Source: Streptococcus suis (lineage in GTDB: Bacteria > Bacillota > Bacilli > Lactobacillales > Streptococcaceae). From it: a DNA stretch of 41,311 nt. The translations under genes were made by a program, and so were the position numbers. The notes beneath the pieces were generated by a model. That model saw nothing but the letters and a program-made list of their open reading frames with translations, made no database searches and was not told the origin of the DNA. Location of the stretch: positions 1 to 41,311 of the forward strand of contig NZ_JAMWEL010000020.1 of the NCBI RefSeq assembly GCF_024509555.1, in the 5' to 3' direction. Positions 41,268 through 41,311 of the stretch are shown piece by piece. Positions within the stretch are counted from its first letter, which is position 1, and every line of letters begins with the position of its first letter.

Positions 41268-41311
41268 ATGTCTCAGCCCATCGTCCCATTGACTATTCCC
41301 CAATCTCGCCG
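41268..41311 (+). CDS. first codons of an unidentified gene, cut by the window edge
   Basis: ATG 41268 follows a good ribosome site, CTGGAGG (41254-41260), and reads M-S-Q-P-I-V-P-L-T-I-P-Q-S-R to the window end. The spacing, an upstream TATACT and the open frame support a real gene. Fourteen residues are too few to name it. Confidence 0.6.
   Translation, partial: MSQPIVPLTIPQSR

Overview
The window looks like a Streptococcus suis chromosome, or that of a very close relative. The evidence is an XerS recombinase with an adjacent difSL site, the ylxM-ffh-satD order, a YSIRK/LPXTG giant wall protein, and two mobile elements of streptococcal type, one carrying optrA. Species assignment is inference, because no rRNA is present.

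Region 1 (1-9445) is the integrase-side end of an integrative conjugative element (ICE). It holds the tail of an IS3-family transposase and an oxazolidinone/phenicol resistance gene, optrA, preceded by a short leader peptide and an alternating hairpin. It also holds a chimeric DUF262-HNH/ATPase gene, a structured candidate oriT, two relaxosome proteins, a MOBP-type relaxase, an XRE regulator, a DUF3173 excisionase and a tyrosine integrase. The element ends at GTTACTCTTAAATAA (9431-9445), which is the last codons of rplL (V-T-L-K-stop), the known integration site of the ICESa2603 family. The rest of the ICE and rplL itself lie left of the window.

Region 2 (9446-14819) is chromosome: the rplL terminator, a decayed polymorphic toxin overlapping an intact CPCC-type immunity gene, a decayed HAD hydrolase, trmFO, and an XRE regulator divergent from a lipoprotein/membrane protein pair.

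Region 3 (14820-24078) is a 9.2-kb integrative mobilizable element (IME) inserted at the 3' end of guaA, flanked by 15-bp repeats that match at 14 positions. It encodes an integrase, a DUF3173 excisionase, a Rep-like HUH/SF3-helicase protein (probable non-canonical relaxase), a TcpA-like coupling protein, two small proteins and an unrecognised 390-aa protein. It also carries a type II restriction-modification pair: an RHH-cytosine methyltransferase fusion and an MspI-like endonuclease. Palindromes between rep and tcpA are a candidate oriT/replication origin.

Region 4 (24064-41311) is core chromosome: guaA, a GntR regulator, ylxM-ffh (signal recognition particle), satD, a GNAT acetyltransferase, difSL and xerS (chromosome dimer resolution, so the window lies near the replication terminus), and a gene of about 3,150 codons for a repeat-built MucBP surface protein. 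The window ends in the first codons of an unidentified gene.

The strongest observations are a 15-bp in-frame tandem duplication in optrA, the DUF262-HNH/ATPase chimera, matching arm-type repeats at both integrase ends, the palindrome cluster of the IME, and block duplications in the giant adhesin gene.
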